Origin: Euryarchaeota archaeon UBA602
GTDB taxonomy: Archaea > Thermoplasmatota > Poseidoniia > Poseidoniales > Thalassarchaeaceae
NCBI GenBank assembly: GCA_002498455.1
Contig: DAHO01000016.1
Coordinates: 2,805 to 33,280, forward strand
Direction: 5' to 3'
Length of the DNA stretch: 30,476 bases
Positions 1 through 9,159 of the stretch are shown here, piece after piece. The translations under genes were made by a program, and so were the position numbers. Positions within the stretch are counted from its first letter, which is position 1; every line of letters starts with the position of its first letter. The notes beneath the pieces are model-generated. The model made no database searches. It worked only from the letters and a program-made list of their open reading frames with translations, and had not been told where the DNA came from.

Positions 1-1
1 T

Positions 2-3000
2 GGTAGCAATGAATGGGATGCGTTAACCGGTGCACTGGATGATTTGGCAAACAACACCAAGCAATTCGAGGCGGTGCAGACGTTGATGCGTAACGTTGCG
101 CTACTTTCAGTATCCGTACACCCCGAGGCACTCATCGAAGGAATCGAGGCGTATCTTGAGCCACTCATGAACGAGGATGTTGACAATATGACGGCCATGC
201 AGAAGTTCATCGTCGGTTTGGCCATCCAAGATGTCGAAGTGGTTGACAGCGATGGCGATGAGCGCCCCGAACAGATTATTTGGGAATATGAGCAGTTGAT
301 GGAGACGCCTGAAGGGCAAGCATGGACTGCAAATATGGAATCAGGAGATGGATGGATTAACGATGCCTTTGATGATTTCAATTCGCTACCTGAAGACTGT
401 CTGAATTACTTACTCAATTCGTTTGACGACCCCGCTTGGGGAGATGCTGGTGAAGCACTCGGTGAATTCGGCTCATGGATGGCCAATGCTTCAGGCGGTG
501 CAAGAAGTGCTGAGTGGTATCCAGAATATGATGAAGGAGATGAAGAGTCTGACGATGGTACGTCTTCGGAAGGAGAATCTCAAACGATTATTTTCGAAGA
601 GCTGCATGATATCGAAACGACACTCTATGACCCCAACGTGCTTGATCTAGGTGTCCAACTAGGTTTCATCGGCCCTGACGACGAATCCAAGTATCCTGAA
701 ACAATGACGATGTCGATGACCGATTCCTCTGGCCAAGTTGAGTCAGCGGTTCTTGTGTTAGACAATAGACGAGATGCATATTTTGGACGCTTGACCGCAG
801 ATTCAATCAAGAACAATGTTTGGACGTTTAGTCAACCATTGGAAAATTATGCATACGCCGATGAAGTCTATGAGGCATACATTGAACTCGAACCTTTGCA
901 GTCAAGCATTTTGATTGGATTAACCTACGAGAGTGGCATGGATGAAATGTTCGTTGGTTCAGCACTCGGAGTTCTTGTGGATCAAGATGAGACGACCGCT
1001 GTTGACGCATCATATGATGTCGAGGCGCTTTCTTACGATGCCTACGGACCGGTCGCCGATGCTGAGGTCGACATCGCGATTCTGCGAGTCTCACCGCAAA
1101 AGGGACCTGAAGCGGCTGCTACACTGTCTCCAGAAGGAGACGTCGATTACACCTCGGGTTCAACCAACATCGTTGCTAGTTACAATGGTGATGACCTCGA
1201 TGGAGACGTGATGGGCATTATTGAACCGTTGTCAGATCGGTGGGATGATGACAATTCAGTCCACCCACAGGCTGCTTCAATCGAAGATAGGATTGAAATC
1301 AATGGAATGGGCAGCACATGGGGTGCAAGCCACAATGATGTTTTGCCTGCATCGGGTGGTCTTGCTGATATCCTTACAACGGGAACGACTGAGAGTGGAT
1401 TAGAGTTTGAATTCATGCGTCAGATACCATTGCCCGGTACGGCCGGTTGCGCTGAAACCTATGGCAGTGCTGGAGGTGATACTGCATACATTGACTGGAC
1501 CTATGGGAATTTCGAATTCCCACCTGAAGATGGAGGGGATACGGTGGTATACGAGAAACCTGACTTAGATACTCTGACAATCGACTGGGGTGATGGAAGT
1601 GAAGAACATGAGTATACAAATGATGGAGATTCACACCAGTTGAACGGATGGGAAAGCCACACTTATGACAACAATGGGTACTACTCGATTCATGTTACAT
1701 ACACACCCGTCGATGGGTATTCTCCAGTAACCCACATCCTAGAATATGAGGTTGGGGAAGAGGAATCAGGATTCACCGAATACGGTGATGATGACGGACC
1801 ATACACAGCAAGTGAGATTGAGATGGGATGGTGCGTGTTGGCTGGCGAACAATCAGCCACACCAAATCCAGAAATCATTGATGCATTCATCACAGACGGG
1901 CCGTTTGAGGTCATGGATGAGCAAATTTTCACCACTGATTCGAATGGCATGGCCACCATGACTGCCACCCCTTCCTTGCCAGGACTGTACATCAGTGTCG
2001 TACAGACCAAGCATATTCGTGATGGTTCAGAGATGACGGGGCTCGGACTCAATTTGGTCGCGGTGACAGAGGCATCGATTTCACTCGGTGGAGATCTTGT
2101 TGAAGAAACCACATTTGCGGGTATCCCCGTGTACACAGCCACCCCGAATAATGACAACTTGGTCGACATTGATGTGACTACATCTGGGATGGGCGATGAG
2201 GAATACACGGTGCAACTGATGGTTGCACCACTCCCGATGAATGTCCCCTTCCCTGATATCGATATGGAAAATTGGGAGACGCAATCGGATGAGCTCGAAT
2301 TCCAGTCGGGAACGACGACAAGAACCAGTCAATTTTACGTCCATGCCCCCATGAGTTTGGTCGTGAGCATGATTTTGGAAGAAGGTGCATTGTGGCCAAC
2401 AGCGATTCATTTCGGTGTGATTCTAAACAACCCTGGTACACTCGATTTTGATGGAACATTGGGTCCAGGCCAAACCACCAACATTGCACTCGACGAAGAG
2501 TATGGTGTTGCTTCACGCATTCTAGCGATTGCAACACCAAAGGTCGGACTTGACCCCGCATCGGTAGACCTATCCGCATTCACTGAAATTCTGTATGGAG
2601 ATGTAATCAGAGAACAAGTGTTTGGCTGGGTCAACTTTGAGCAAGACCTAGAAGCAACTTGTGAGGAATTGGAAGGTTGGCACGAAGAAGATTGGCAAAC
2701 GCAAGATGAATTTATCAGAATGCAGCTTAACGATGATTCAAACGAATATGTCCACCCTCATGAATACTCACCAAATGCTGTATTGGCGGATGAAAATGGG
2801 ATTGTCATTCAACCTGAATCAGATTGGAGCCAGAGTGGGGAGGAGGAGCCAGGGAATTTCTATGCGAATTATGACCTCAGCGCCGGTGAGTATCGACTGA
2901 CCGTGGATTCAGGATATTTCGAAGTCGAAATATCAGAGGTAGAAGATGAAGAAATGGGATACACATATTGGGAATTTGACGTTGACAATGATCGAGTTTG

Positions 3001-4177
3001 TTCAAATGAAGAACAATTGGACGGTCAGGAAGAGGAAGATGCGGTCTTCGATTTATTCGACGAAATTTTCAGTAGTCTTGACTCATTTGCTTGGGGACTC
3101 GGTTCGAGTGCAGACTTGCACTTGCCTGACCTATCATCACCTCAAGATGACTACACCGTCATTGCCATGGTCCAAATCGGCGAAGGAGAGGATGCAACCA
3201 TCATGGCTGCGTTAGATGAAAAGGTCGCTGAGCCGAACCCCGAACCTCCAATCATGATGAACATGTCACTGAGCTTCAGTCCAGCCAATCCTTTACCGGG
3301 TGATGTTGTGCAAATCACAGCCATCGATGATGAAACCAAGCAACCTATTGAAGGACTTTCAGCGGTTCTGATCCGTAACAATATCACGCTATTTGGGCTG
3401 ATTACAGATGATGATGGACGTGTCTCATTTGGCGTCACTGAGGGTGAAATTTTGATTCGGTTCTCTGGTGAGATGTACAATACAGAAGAACTACTCATCA
3501 TCGTCACCGAAGAAGGTGTTGAAACCGGTGACGGAGAAGGTTTGCCGGCCGACTCTGACGGCGATGGAACTGTGGATTCCGAAGATGCGTTCCCGGACGA
3601 TCCCAGTGAATGGTTGGATTGTGATGGAGATGGAATCGGTGACAATGCGGATGATTCAGATTCCGTTTGTGATCCAAATGATGCCATCGACCCCAATGGC
3701 CCAGATGCAGTTCCTGGTTGCACGGATTCAACAGCATTGAACTACAATTCTGCAGCAAATACTGATGATGGTTCTTGCGAATATGATGGAACTGTTGACC
3801 CAAACAATCCTGATGATCAAACAAACACGACGGGCGACAATAACGATGAAAATTCAGATGGAGATGAATCCAGTACATCAGGCACAGACTTGGCTACGAT
3901 TGGTATCATTGCTGGAGTTGTTGTTGTATTGATGCTCGCAATTGCGGGTGCCGTCTTGTTCATACGTGGACGTTCAGATGCTGACGAAGATTGGTATGAG
4001 GAACCTGCCAACATGATTGCTTCGCAAGACCGCATGTTTGACAGTGGTCCTAGTGGACCACCACCCACCATGCGCGGTACGATGCAAGACGGGTATGAAG
4101 TCATCCAATATCCAGAAGGAAGTGGTTCGTGGTACTATCGAGACCATGCCACTGGCAAATGGATGGAATGGGTCTGA
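2..4177 (+). CDS. Giant acidic cell-surface protein with C-terminal membrane anchor (5' partial)
   Basis: The reading frame is open to the left edge with no stop from position 2, so the N-terminus and any signal peptide lie outside the window; a TTG at 44 is the first possible start but probably not the true one. The visible part is about 1,391 residues and very rich in Asp/Glu. Counting from the TTG, a PKD-like segment (WGDGS, then HTYDNNGYYSIHV) is near residues 508-573. A thrombospondin type 3-like Ca-binding stretch (DSDGDGTVDSEDAFPDD, DCDGDGIGDNADDSD) is near 1166-1222, followed by a GCTDSTALNYN...DDGSC motif near 1224-1249. One hydrophobic helix at about 1283-1308 precedes a short cytoplasmic tail ending WYYRDHATGKWMEWV. 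This is the architecture of an exported, membrane-anchored surface protein; its ligand is unknown. No enzyme motif was recognised. The codon pattern runs intact to the TGA. Confidence 0.85.
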   Translation, partial: GSNEWDALTGALDDLANNTKQFEAVQTLMRNVALLSVSVHPEALIEGIEAYLEPLMNEDVDNMTAMQKFIVGLAIQDVEVVDSDGDERPEQIIWEYEQLMETPEGQAWTANMESGDGWINDAFDDFNSLPEDCLNYLLNSFDDPAWGDAGEALGEFGSWMANASGGARSAEWYPEYDEGDEESDDGTSSEGESQTIIFEELHDIETTLYDPNVLDLGVQLGFIGPDDESKYPETMTMSMTDSSGQVESAVLVLDNRRDAYFGRLTADSIKNNVWTFSQPLENYAYADEVYEAYIELEPLQSSILIGLTYESGMDEMFVGSALGVLVDQDETTAVDASYDVEALSYDAYGPVADAEVDIAILRVSPQKGPEAAATLSPEGDVDYTSGSTNIVASYNGDDLDGDVMGIIEPLSDRWDDDNSVHPQAASIEDRIEINGMGSTWGASHNDVLPASGGLADILTTGTTESGLEFEFMRQIPLPGTAGCAETYGSAGGDTAYIDWTYGNFEFPPEDGGDTVVYEKPDLDTLTIDWGDGSEEHEYTNDGDSHQLNGWESHTYDNNGYYSIHVTYTPVDGYSPVTHILEYEVGEEESGFTEYGDDDGPYTASEIEMGWCVLAGEQSATPNPEIIDAFITDGPFEVMDEQIFTTDSNGMATMTATPSLPGLYISVVQTKHIRDGSEMTGLGLNLVAVTEASISLGGDLVEETTFAGIPVYTATPNNDNLVDIDVTTSGMGDEEYTVQLMVAPLPMNVPFPDIDMENWETQSDELEFQSGTTTRTSQFYVHAPMSLVVSMILEEGALWPTAIHFGVILNNPGTLDFDGTLGPGQTTNIALDEEYGVASRILAIATPKVGLDPASVDLSAFTEILYGDVIREQVFGWVNFEQDLEATCEELEGWHEEDWQTQDEFIRMQLNDDSNEYVHPHEYSPNAVLADENGIVIQPESDWSQSGEEEPGNFYANYDLSAGEYRLTVDSGYFEVEISEVEDEEMGYTYWEFDVDNDRVCSNEEQLDGQEEEDAVFDLFDEIFSSLDSFAWGLGSSADLHLPDLSSPQDDYTVIAMVQIGEGEDATIMAALDEKVAEPNPEPPIMMNMSLSFSPANPLPGDVVQITAIDDETKQPIEGLSAVLIRNNITLFGLITDDDGRVSFGVTEGEILIRFSGEMYNTEELLIIVTEEGVETGDGEGLPADSDGDGTVDSEDAFPDDPSEWLDCDGDGIGDNADDSDSVCDPNDAIDPNGPDAVPGCTDSTALNYNSAANTDDGSCEYDGTVDPNNPDDQTNTTGDNNDENSDGDESSTSGTDLATIGIIAGVVVVLMLAIAGAVLFIRGRSDADEDWYEEPANMIASQDRMFDSGPSGPPPTMRGTMQDGYEVIQYPEGSGSWYYRDHATGKWMEWV

Positions 4178-4196
4178 GTAAAATCCTCACAAACCA

Positions 4197-4219
4197 CGGG
4201 TGTCCTTGCAGGACACCCG
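4197..4219. promoter_or_regulatory. Perfect inverted repeat, 10-bp arms with 3-nt spacer
   Basis: The arm CGGGTGTCCT is followed by TGC and then its exact reverse complement AGGACACCCG. It lies between the stop of the surface protein and the ATG of the transporter. A TATA-like TGATATG at 4226-4232 follows, 25-31 nt before that ATG. It could be an operator upstream of the transporter promoter or a hairpin at the 3' end of the surface-protein transcript. There is no T-tract directly after it, so a classic terminator is not evident. Confidence 0.55.
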
Positions 4220-4256
4220 CTGTGCTGATATGCGGTAGCGTTGCCCAGCACCCATT

Positions 4257-6482
4257 ATGCGACCTGAGCAACTTCGTCTCGCCCTTGTGGTTGGGATGCT
4301 CCTGTCGGCAGGATTGCTTCTGTTTAATCCGATCGAACCCAAGATGAATACGGAGGTCATCTTTGATGATGAGGCCATGATGAAAATTCGCGAAGGTAGT
4401 ACAGAAGATGAGAACTACCAACTTGTGCTACGGATTCGACATGATGAGGGGGGTTTGCTCACCAATAACCTCACCCGTGTTCAGGATTTATTGCAACTTG
4501 AATCTGAATTTTTAGACGGTTCGAATCCAGATACATCATGGGACTCTTGCATCGCAGAAAACGCTGAAGATTGTGAATACAGTTCGCTGAATATCGATCG
4601 CGTAATTACACCCTTTGGCGCTTGGTCTAATGCGTTTGATTCAAGAAATCGCTCGCTTCAGGAAGCAACTCGATGGGCCGATGTTCTGCAACCTGAAATT
4701 GAGGAAGGTTGGTGTGGTAATTCGGCAAATAATGCCGAAAAATCAGCATTTGAGGCCACACTCCTGATGCTACCCGAAGGGGCCAACTTTGGCATTGCTT
4801 GCCCCGCATTCCCAGGATCATCGGCTACACAAGCACCTGCCTCGAACGAAATCCTTTGGCTAGTCTATGTCGGTGCAGGTGGTCAGGGAGGAGATTGGAA
4901 TGAACTCAATATCTGGGCGGACAAAGTCAGCGAAAATACAGACTACGATGTCTCAGCCGCGGGCGTGAACATGCTGTATGGCAAAGCGAAAGCAAACGCT
5001 GAAGCTGAACTTGTCATGGTCATCATCCCCTCGATTTTCTTACTCGGATTGATACTGACGATTGGCTTACGTGACTGGCAAGTTGCCACTGCAACCATCG
5101 GTGGCGTCTGTTTGGTGATTGGTGCTGAGCTCGGTTTGCTTTCATTGTTCGACTTTGAATTTTCAGTGCTTGATGGAATCGCGTTGCCCATCATCATGGG
5201 AGTGGCTGTCGATGGAGCCTATTGGTACTCAAGATCATCACGCAATCGAGATGAAGTCAGAAGCATGCTGTTTGTCGCCATGATTACGACGGTGGCTGCG
5301 GTATCATTGGCCTTGTTTTCACCCATCCGTGCACAACGCTCTCTTGGGTTGGTAATGGCGATTGGAATCATCTTGGATTGGGTGATGACCCGTTATTTGC
5401 TGGAGGATTTCTTCCTCAATCGGCGGAAAGTCCACGAGGATTTCAGCGGAGTTACGTCCACCGCAAATTCGTCCTCTGCATGGGCGTGGCCGGTTGCGTT
5501 GATTATTCTCGCATCGATTGCCGTCATGGCACCACCTGGAGTGAATGTCATGGACATTGAGCAATTCCTACCCGAAGACGACCCTGCCTTGGTGGAAATG
5601 GAAGAATTGCAGTCAAAGTATGTCTTGGCATCCAGCACCTTGGCATGGGTCGTCATCGATGTGGATGGCGGAAGTGAAGAGGATTACCTAAAACTCCAGA
5701 ACTTACAACAGCAAATCGGACACCACCCCAGTGTCATTTCACTGGAAACTGGGATGCTGAGAACCCCGATGGTGATTGGTATCACTGCGGAAAACGCCAC
5801 CACTGTCGATCAAGCCGTCGAAGAGGGAGACGAGACTTTGTTCCTAGACGGTAGTTTGGCGCAACGATTGCAGCACGAAGGTGTGACCTCCGGCGTGGCC
5901 ATCGCGGTGTTCATCGATGGACAGAACTCCGAAGCTGCGATTCAATTCATGGACGACCTTCATTTGTTAATGGAGCGGAATCAAATGGTAGGTGTGGTTG
6001 GAGGCGATTTGCCCACAGGTGCACTGGCCTCGAAAACATTCGAAGAATCTCGGATTGCACAGATTCTTTCGGCTGGTTTGGTGATTTTCATCGTCGCATA
6101 CTTTGCATTGCGCAATCCAAAACAAGCGGCCAGAATTGCTGTGGGTTCCATCGCAATCGGTGCGGCAGTTGATGGCATGGCAACTCTGTTTGGAGGCAGA
6201 GGAGTCAATACCGCGTTGGCAGTATTGCTAGGCATGGGTTTTGCTGCCGACTATCTCTCACATGCGAGTGCTGATCATCGACCGACACGATTGGATATGT
6301 CGGCACGATGGGGTGCGGCACTCTCCTCCGTCTCGGTGTTTTTCCTATTGTCATTGACCACATTCCCTCCGGCCAAAAATACAGGTCAATTGTTGACAAT
6401 CAGCATTCTTTTCTCTGCCATATTGGCAACGTGCTTGGCCTTGGTTCATACCGGTAAAAATACGCAGATCAGTGAAGAGTAA
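4257..6482 (+). CDS. RND/MMPL-superfamily membrane transporter
   Basis: This 741-residue protein has the duplicated RND topology. TM1 is near residues 6-25, then an extracytoplasmic loop of about 220 residues, then TM2-TM6. A second half repeats the plan: TM7 in WAWPVALIILASIAVMA, a loop, and five helices to the C-terminus. Asp319 in TM4 (GVAVDGAYW) and Asp665 in TM10 (GFAADYL) sit where RND/MMPL proteins carry their proton-relay or sterol-sensing-like acidic residue. By family it should be a proton-driven exporter or lipid/hydrophobe transporter in the cytoplasmic membrane; the substrate cannot be told. The ATG at 4257 gives TM1 immediately, and a TATA-like TGATATG lies 25-31 nt upstream, consistent with a leaderless mRNA. 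No membrane-fusion or outer-membrane partner is next to it, as expected for single-membrane archaea. Its TAA directly abuts the archease stop on the other strand. Confidence 0.85.
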   Translation: MRPEQLRLALVVGMLLSAGLLLFNPIEPKMNTEVIFDDEAMMKIREGSTEDENYQLVLRIRHDEGGLLTNNLTRVQDLLQLESEFLDGSNPDTSWDSCIAENAEDCEYSSLNIDRVITPFGAWSNAFDSRNRSLQEATRWADVLQPEIEEGWCGNSANNAEKSAFEATLLMLPEGANFGIACPAFPGSSATQAPASNEILWLVYVGAGGQGGDWNELNIWADKVSENTDYDVSAAGVNMLYGKAKANAEAELVMVIIPSIFLLGLILTIGLRDWQVATATIGGVCLVIGAELGLLSLFDFEFSVLDGIALPIIMGVAVDGAYWYSRSSRNRDEVRSMLFVAMITTVAAVSLALFSPIRAQRSLGLVMAIGIILDWVMTRYLLEDFFLNRRKVHEDFSGVTSTANSSSAWAWPVALIILASIAVMAPPGVNVMDIEQFLPEDDPALVEMEELQSKYVLASSTLAWVVIDVDGGSEEDYLKLQNLQQQIGHHPSVISLETGMLRTPMVIGITAENATTVDQAVEEGDETLFLDGSLAQRLQHEGVTSGVAIAVFIDGQNSEAAIQFMDDLHLLMERNQMVGVVGGDLPTGALASKTFEESRIAQILSAGLVIFIVAYFALRNPKQAARIAVGSIAIGAAVDGMATLFGGRGVNTALAVLLGMGFAADYLSHASADHRPTRLDMSARWGAALSSVSVFFLLSLTTFPPAKNTGQLLTISILFSAILATCLALVHTGKNTQISEE

Positions 6483-6953
6483 TCAAATGTCAAAGATGAC
6501 CCTACAGTACCATCCTGGCCCCTCAAAATCGGGGACATCCCCCCTCCCAGCAATGATCTCTCCTTGAGCAACTGAGCGACATTGTAATTCGTGTCGAGTC
6601 ACAGCCTTGACCTCGATTTCACGCTCGATTGTATCCGCATTCACCCACGAAACCTGAGCTAGAAGTTCTTCATCAATTTTGATTTGGCAATCCACCAAAA
6701 ATTGACGTTCTACCTCGCACTTGTAGAGCACTTCCTCAAGCCATCGAACCAGGGTCAAATCTTCTCTTCCCTCAGTTGCTTCAATCGACCATTGGCTGGT
6801 GTGACGAAGGTGTGTCTCAACAGATTTAATCGCAGCATCGGATAGTAGGATATGTTGTAGGCCCGATGCGGCCTCTTCAAACAAACGCGAAGAAGATTGA
6901 GCAAAACAGACAATCCCGATGTCTGCCGTCGTTGGCAACACCCACCAACTCAT
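6483..6953 (-). CDS. Archease (RtcB tRNA-ligase activating factor)
   Basis: Archease is a small metal-binding protein that promotes guanylation and turnover of the RtcB RNA ligase in tRNA splicing and RNA repair. The 156-residue product shows the family landmarks. The start contains TADIGI (usually HTADIGI; here the His is Thr). There is a variable middle with the LVRWLEEVLY helix, then EVKAVTRHELQ, matching the family's EVKAVTyH motif, and the terminal CRVIFDI. Length fits the family (about 140-160). It is the last gene of a four-gene minus-strand operon: its ATG overlaps the CoA-transferase stop by 4 nt. Its stop codon directly abuts the transporter stop, with no spacer. RtcB is not in the window. 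The tRNA-splicing endonuclease 3.3 kb away supports a splicing role. Confidence 0.85.
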   Translation of the reverse strand: MSWWVLPTTADIGIVCFAQSSSRLFEEAASGLQHILLSDAAIKSVETHLRHTSQWSIEATEGREDLTLVRWLEEVLYKCEVERQFLVDCQIKIDEELLAQVSWVNADTIEREIEVKAVTRHELQCRSVAQGEIIAGRGDVPDFEGPGWYCRVIFDI

Positions 6954-8071
6954 CTTTCATCACCCAACCAATCGGCAATGACTTCAGCGGTATGCTCGCC
7001 CAATTTAGGCGGTCTTTTGGTCGACTCTGCTGGAGTTTTAGACATGAATCTGAGCGCATTGGCAACACTGTCTTGTCCATCTAAATTCCACAACGCCTTA
7101 CGTGCAACTGCTTGTGCATCATTGAAGGCTTGTGACACCGAGAGAATTGGCGTGCAAGGTACACCGCTTTTGCTGAATTCTGAAACCCAGTAATTGACTG
7201 GATGTTGCACGATGATTGATGATAAGATTTCGATGATTTCATCTCGGGCCGCCAAACGCCCGGAATTCTCCGCAAGTTCTGGACGCATCAGTTGAGTGGC
7301 TTTCGTGACCTCACAAACACTAACGAACTGAGAATCATTACCACAGGCGAGGATGAACCAATCATCTTTGGCTCGGAATGCTTGATAGGGGACAATATTC
7401 GGGTGAGCATGACCCATTCGAGTTGGATCTTGTCCGGAGGCAACCCAATTCTGCGCCTGGTTGACCATCGCCATCAAAGCAACATCAAATAGGCTCAAAT
7501 CAATGATTTGTCCTTCACCTGTTCGTTCGCGATGGAACAGTGCGGCGAGGATACCATTGCCTGCCATCATACCCGTCAAAACATCAATCCACGCCACACC
7601 GACCTTGGCAGGTTCACCGTTGGCATTGCCAGTCACAGACATGATTCCGGTCATGGCCTGCAGCGCGATATCGTATCCAGGCTCTGCTGCTCGAGGCCCC
7701 GTTTGACCATATCCCGTAATTCTACACAGAATTTTTCCATCAAATTTCTCAGGGTGAACACCCCACTTTTCCAATGTACCTGCACGAAAATTCTCAACAA
7801 CTACATCGGCACAATCGATTAACTGGTGCAATGTTTGTATCGATTCCTCGGTTTTCAAATCAAGAATCATCGAGCGCTTTCCACGATTACATGAGTGGAA
7901 GTATGCCGCATCGTCACCGACGAATGGTGGACCCCATTTGCGTGTATCATCGCCCCACTCGGCTTCGACTTTGACTACGTCTGCACCCAAATCAGCGAGC
8001 ATTTGCGTGGCCCATGGCCCTGCCAATATCCGACTGAGGTCAAGAATACGGATGCCGTCAAGTGCACCCAT
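6950..8071 (-). CDS. CaiB/BaiF family (class III) CoA-transferase
   Basis: Family III CoA-transferases move CoA between carboxylic acids through an aspartyl-CoA intermediate; some members are racemases. The 373-residue protein begins with the typical GIRILDLSRILAGPWATQ and LGADVVKVE, continues with NRGKRSMILDLK and DVVVENFRAGTLEKWG, then ITGYGQTGP and GYDIALQAMTG. Asp163 in WIDVLTGMMA aligns with the catalytic Asp of formyl-CoA transferase. The small-domain segment HRERTGEGQIIDLSLFD follows. Overall it resembles succinate-hydroxymethylglutarate/dicarboxylate-type members more than the racemases, but the acid substrate cannot be assigned. Its start shares one base with the kinase stop (TGATG), and its stop overlaps the archease start, so translation is probably coupled. 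Confidence 0.88.
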   Translation of the reverse strand: MGALDGIRILDLSRILAGPWATQMLADLGADVVKVEAEWGDDTRKWGPPFVGDDAAYFHSCNRGKRSMILDLKTEESIQTLHQLIDCADVVVENFRAGTLEKWGVHPEKFDGKILCRITGYGQTGPRAAEPGYDIALQAMTGIMSVTGNANGEPAKVGVAWIDVLTGMMAGNGILAALFHRERTGEGQIIDLSLFDVALMAMVNQAQNWVASGQDPTRMGHAHPNIVPYQAFRAKDDWFILACGNDSQFVSVCEVTKATQLMRPELAENSGRLAARDEIIEILSSIIVQHPVNYWVSEFSKSGVPCTPILSVSQAFNDAQAVARKALWNLDGQDSVANALRFMSKTPAESTKRPPKLGEHTAEVIADWLGDER

Positions 8072-9141
8072 CAGCGATCACTGACCTGCATTTGCCATGC
8101 TCGTTCGTCGAGCGAAGCCGAAAGCGTACGACGATCGAGGACTTCCTGACCTTCCTCTGCAGCGAGGATGGTTTCACAAGCTGCATGAGCCAATGTCGCA
8201 GCATCATGCAATGATGCACCTTGAGAAAGTGCTGCAGCCATAGCGACAGCTGCGGCATCGTGCAAACCAATGATTTGCCTCGCTTCATCGAGCATGCAAG
8301 GAATGTGGTGTTCCTCTTCAGCTGTGTACAACCACAAACCGTGCGTCCCTCCAAGTACAACCAGGGCTTCCCAGTGGTACCTTTCGATGAGCTCCCGTGC
8401 GGTATCAGAAGCTGAATCAAGGCCCAGTCTGCGACGGGTCAATTCCAGTCCTCGAATTTCGAATAGAACACAGGTCGCCCCATCTGTACGGTTGAGTCCC
8501 GTTAATTTCGGATCACAAATCGTCGGGATTCCATTTCCATTCGCTGCTGAGATCAATTGTTGTGCACCTTCATCGGTGATGGCACCCTTATTGTAATCGG
8601 ACAAGATGAGAACTTCTGCATCAGATAATGATGCCAGTGCCGAGACAGTCAGGCGTTGGGAAACTGCTGGTGGCATGTCCTCTTGTGGTTCATCATCAAT
8701 TTGCAAAAGCAATTGATTTTGATCAATCAATGACTCACGAGCACCATATACTCGCGTTTTGACTACTGTTTGTCGATTGGCGACCACTCGCAAACCATTG
8801 GTTTCAATACCCTCTTGCTTAAGATTAGAAGCCAGAGTTTGGCCAGCTTCATCGCCACCAATGATTGAGAACAAACGTGCATTCAACCCAAGCGATTTCA
8901 ATCCTCTCGCGACGTGAGCAGCAGCACCGGCAAACTCCTCAGTCGAAGTGACCTTCACCGCTGGGACTGGAGCGGTGGCATTCAACCGATTCGCCCATCC
9001 GTGAACGTATCGATCAAGAACGGAATCGCCGACCAGTGTCACGTTCGTCGGCGGCATTTCATCGACGAGAACCCGCAAGCGCTTCAGGCGATCTACTTCA
9101 GCCTGAATGATTTCATCAAGGACCCAAGGCATCGTTCTCAT
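8071..9141 (-). CDS. PfkB/ribokinase-fold sugar kinase, RfaE1 (HldE kinase-domain)-like, degenerate active-site motif
   Basis: The 356-residue protein aligns by eye along its length with the kinase domain of HldE/RfaE1 (D-glycero-beta-D-manno-heptose 7-phosphate kinase). Landmarks are VGDSVLDRYVHG near residue 37, APVPAVKV near 57, EFAGAAAHVA near 69-78 (family GGAANVA), ALASLSDAEVLILSDYNKGA near 168-187, and ICDPK near 208. The second PfkB signature, normally DTxGAGD, reads IGLHDAAA at 291-298. Asp295 aligns with the catalytic base, but both anion-hole glycines and the Thr are gone. The TPNxxE segment reads FEIRGLE. It lacks the nucleotidyltransferase domain of bifunctional HldE. It could be a divergent kinase or a non-catalytic sugar-phosphate binder. 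It starts 18 nt after the upstream gene and overlaps the CoA-transferase by one base. Confidence 0.75.
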   Translation of the reverse strand: MRTMPWVLDEIIQAEVDRLKRLRVLVDEMPPTNVTLVGDSVLDRYVHGWANRLNATAPVPAVKVTSTEEFAGAAAHVARGLKSLGLNARLFSIIGGDEAGQTLASNLKQEGIETNGLRVVANRQTVVKTRVYGARESLIDQNQLLLQIDDEPQEDMPPAVSQRLTVSALASLSDAEVLILSDYNKGAITDEGAQQLISAANGNGIPTICDPKLTGLNRTDGATCVLFEIRGLELTRRRLGLDSASDTARELIERYHWEALVVLGGTHGLWLYTAEEEHHIPCMLDEARQIIGLHDAAAVAMAAALSQGASLHDAATLAHAACETILAAEEGQEVLDRRTLSASLDERAWQMQVSDR

Positions 9142-9159
9142 CGGTCCGAGGCAAAGGCG

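Noticed and set aside
1690..2208. 172-residue minus-strand open frame
   Set aside because: Shadow of the surface-protein gene, low-complexity, no family motif.
3151..3723. 190-residue open frame on the minus strand inside the surface-protein gene
   Set aside because: Ser/Pro-rich translation is the complement of the Asp/Gly repeat DNA of the real gene; no start context or recognisable domain.
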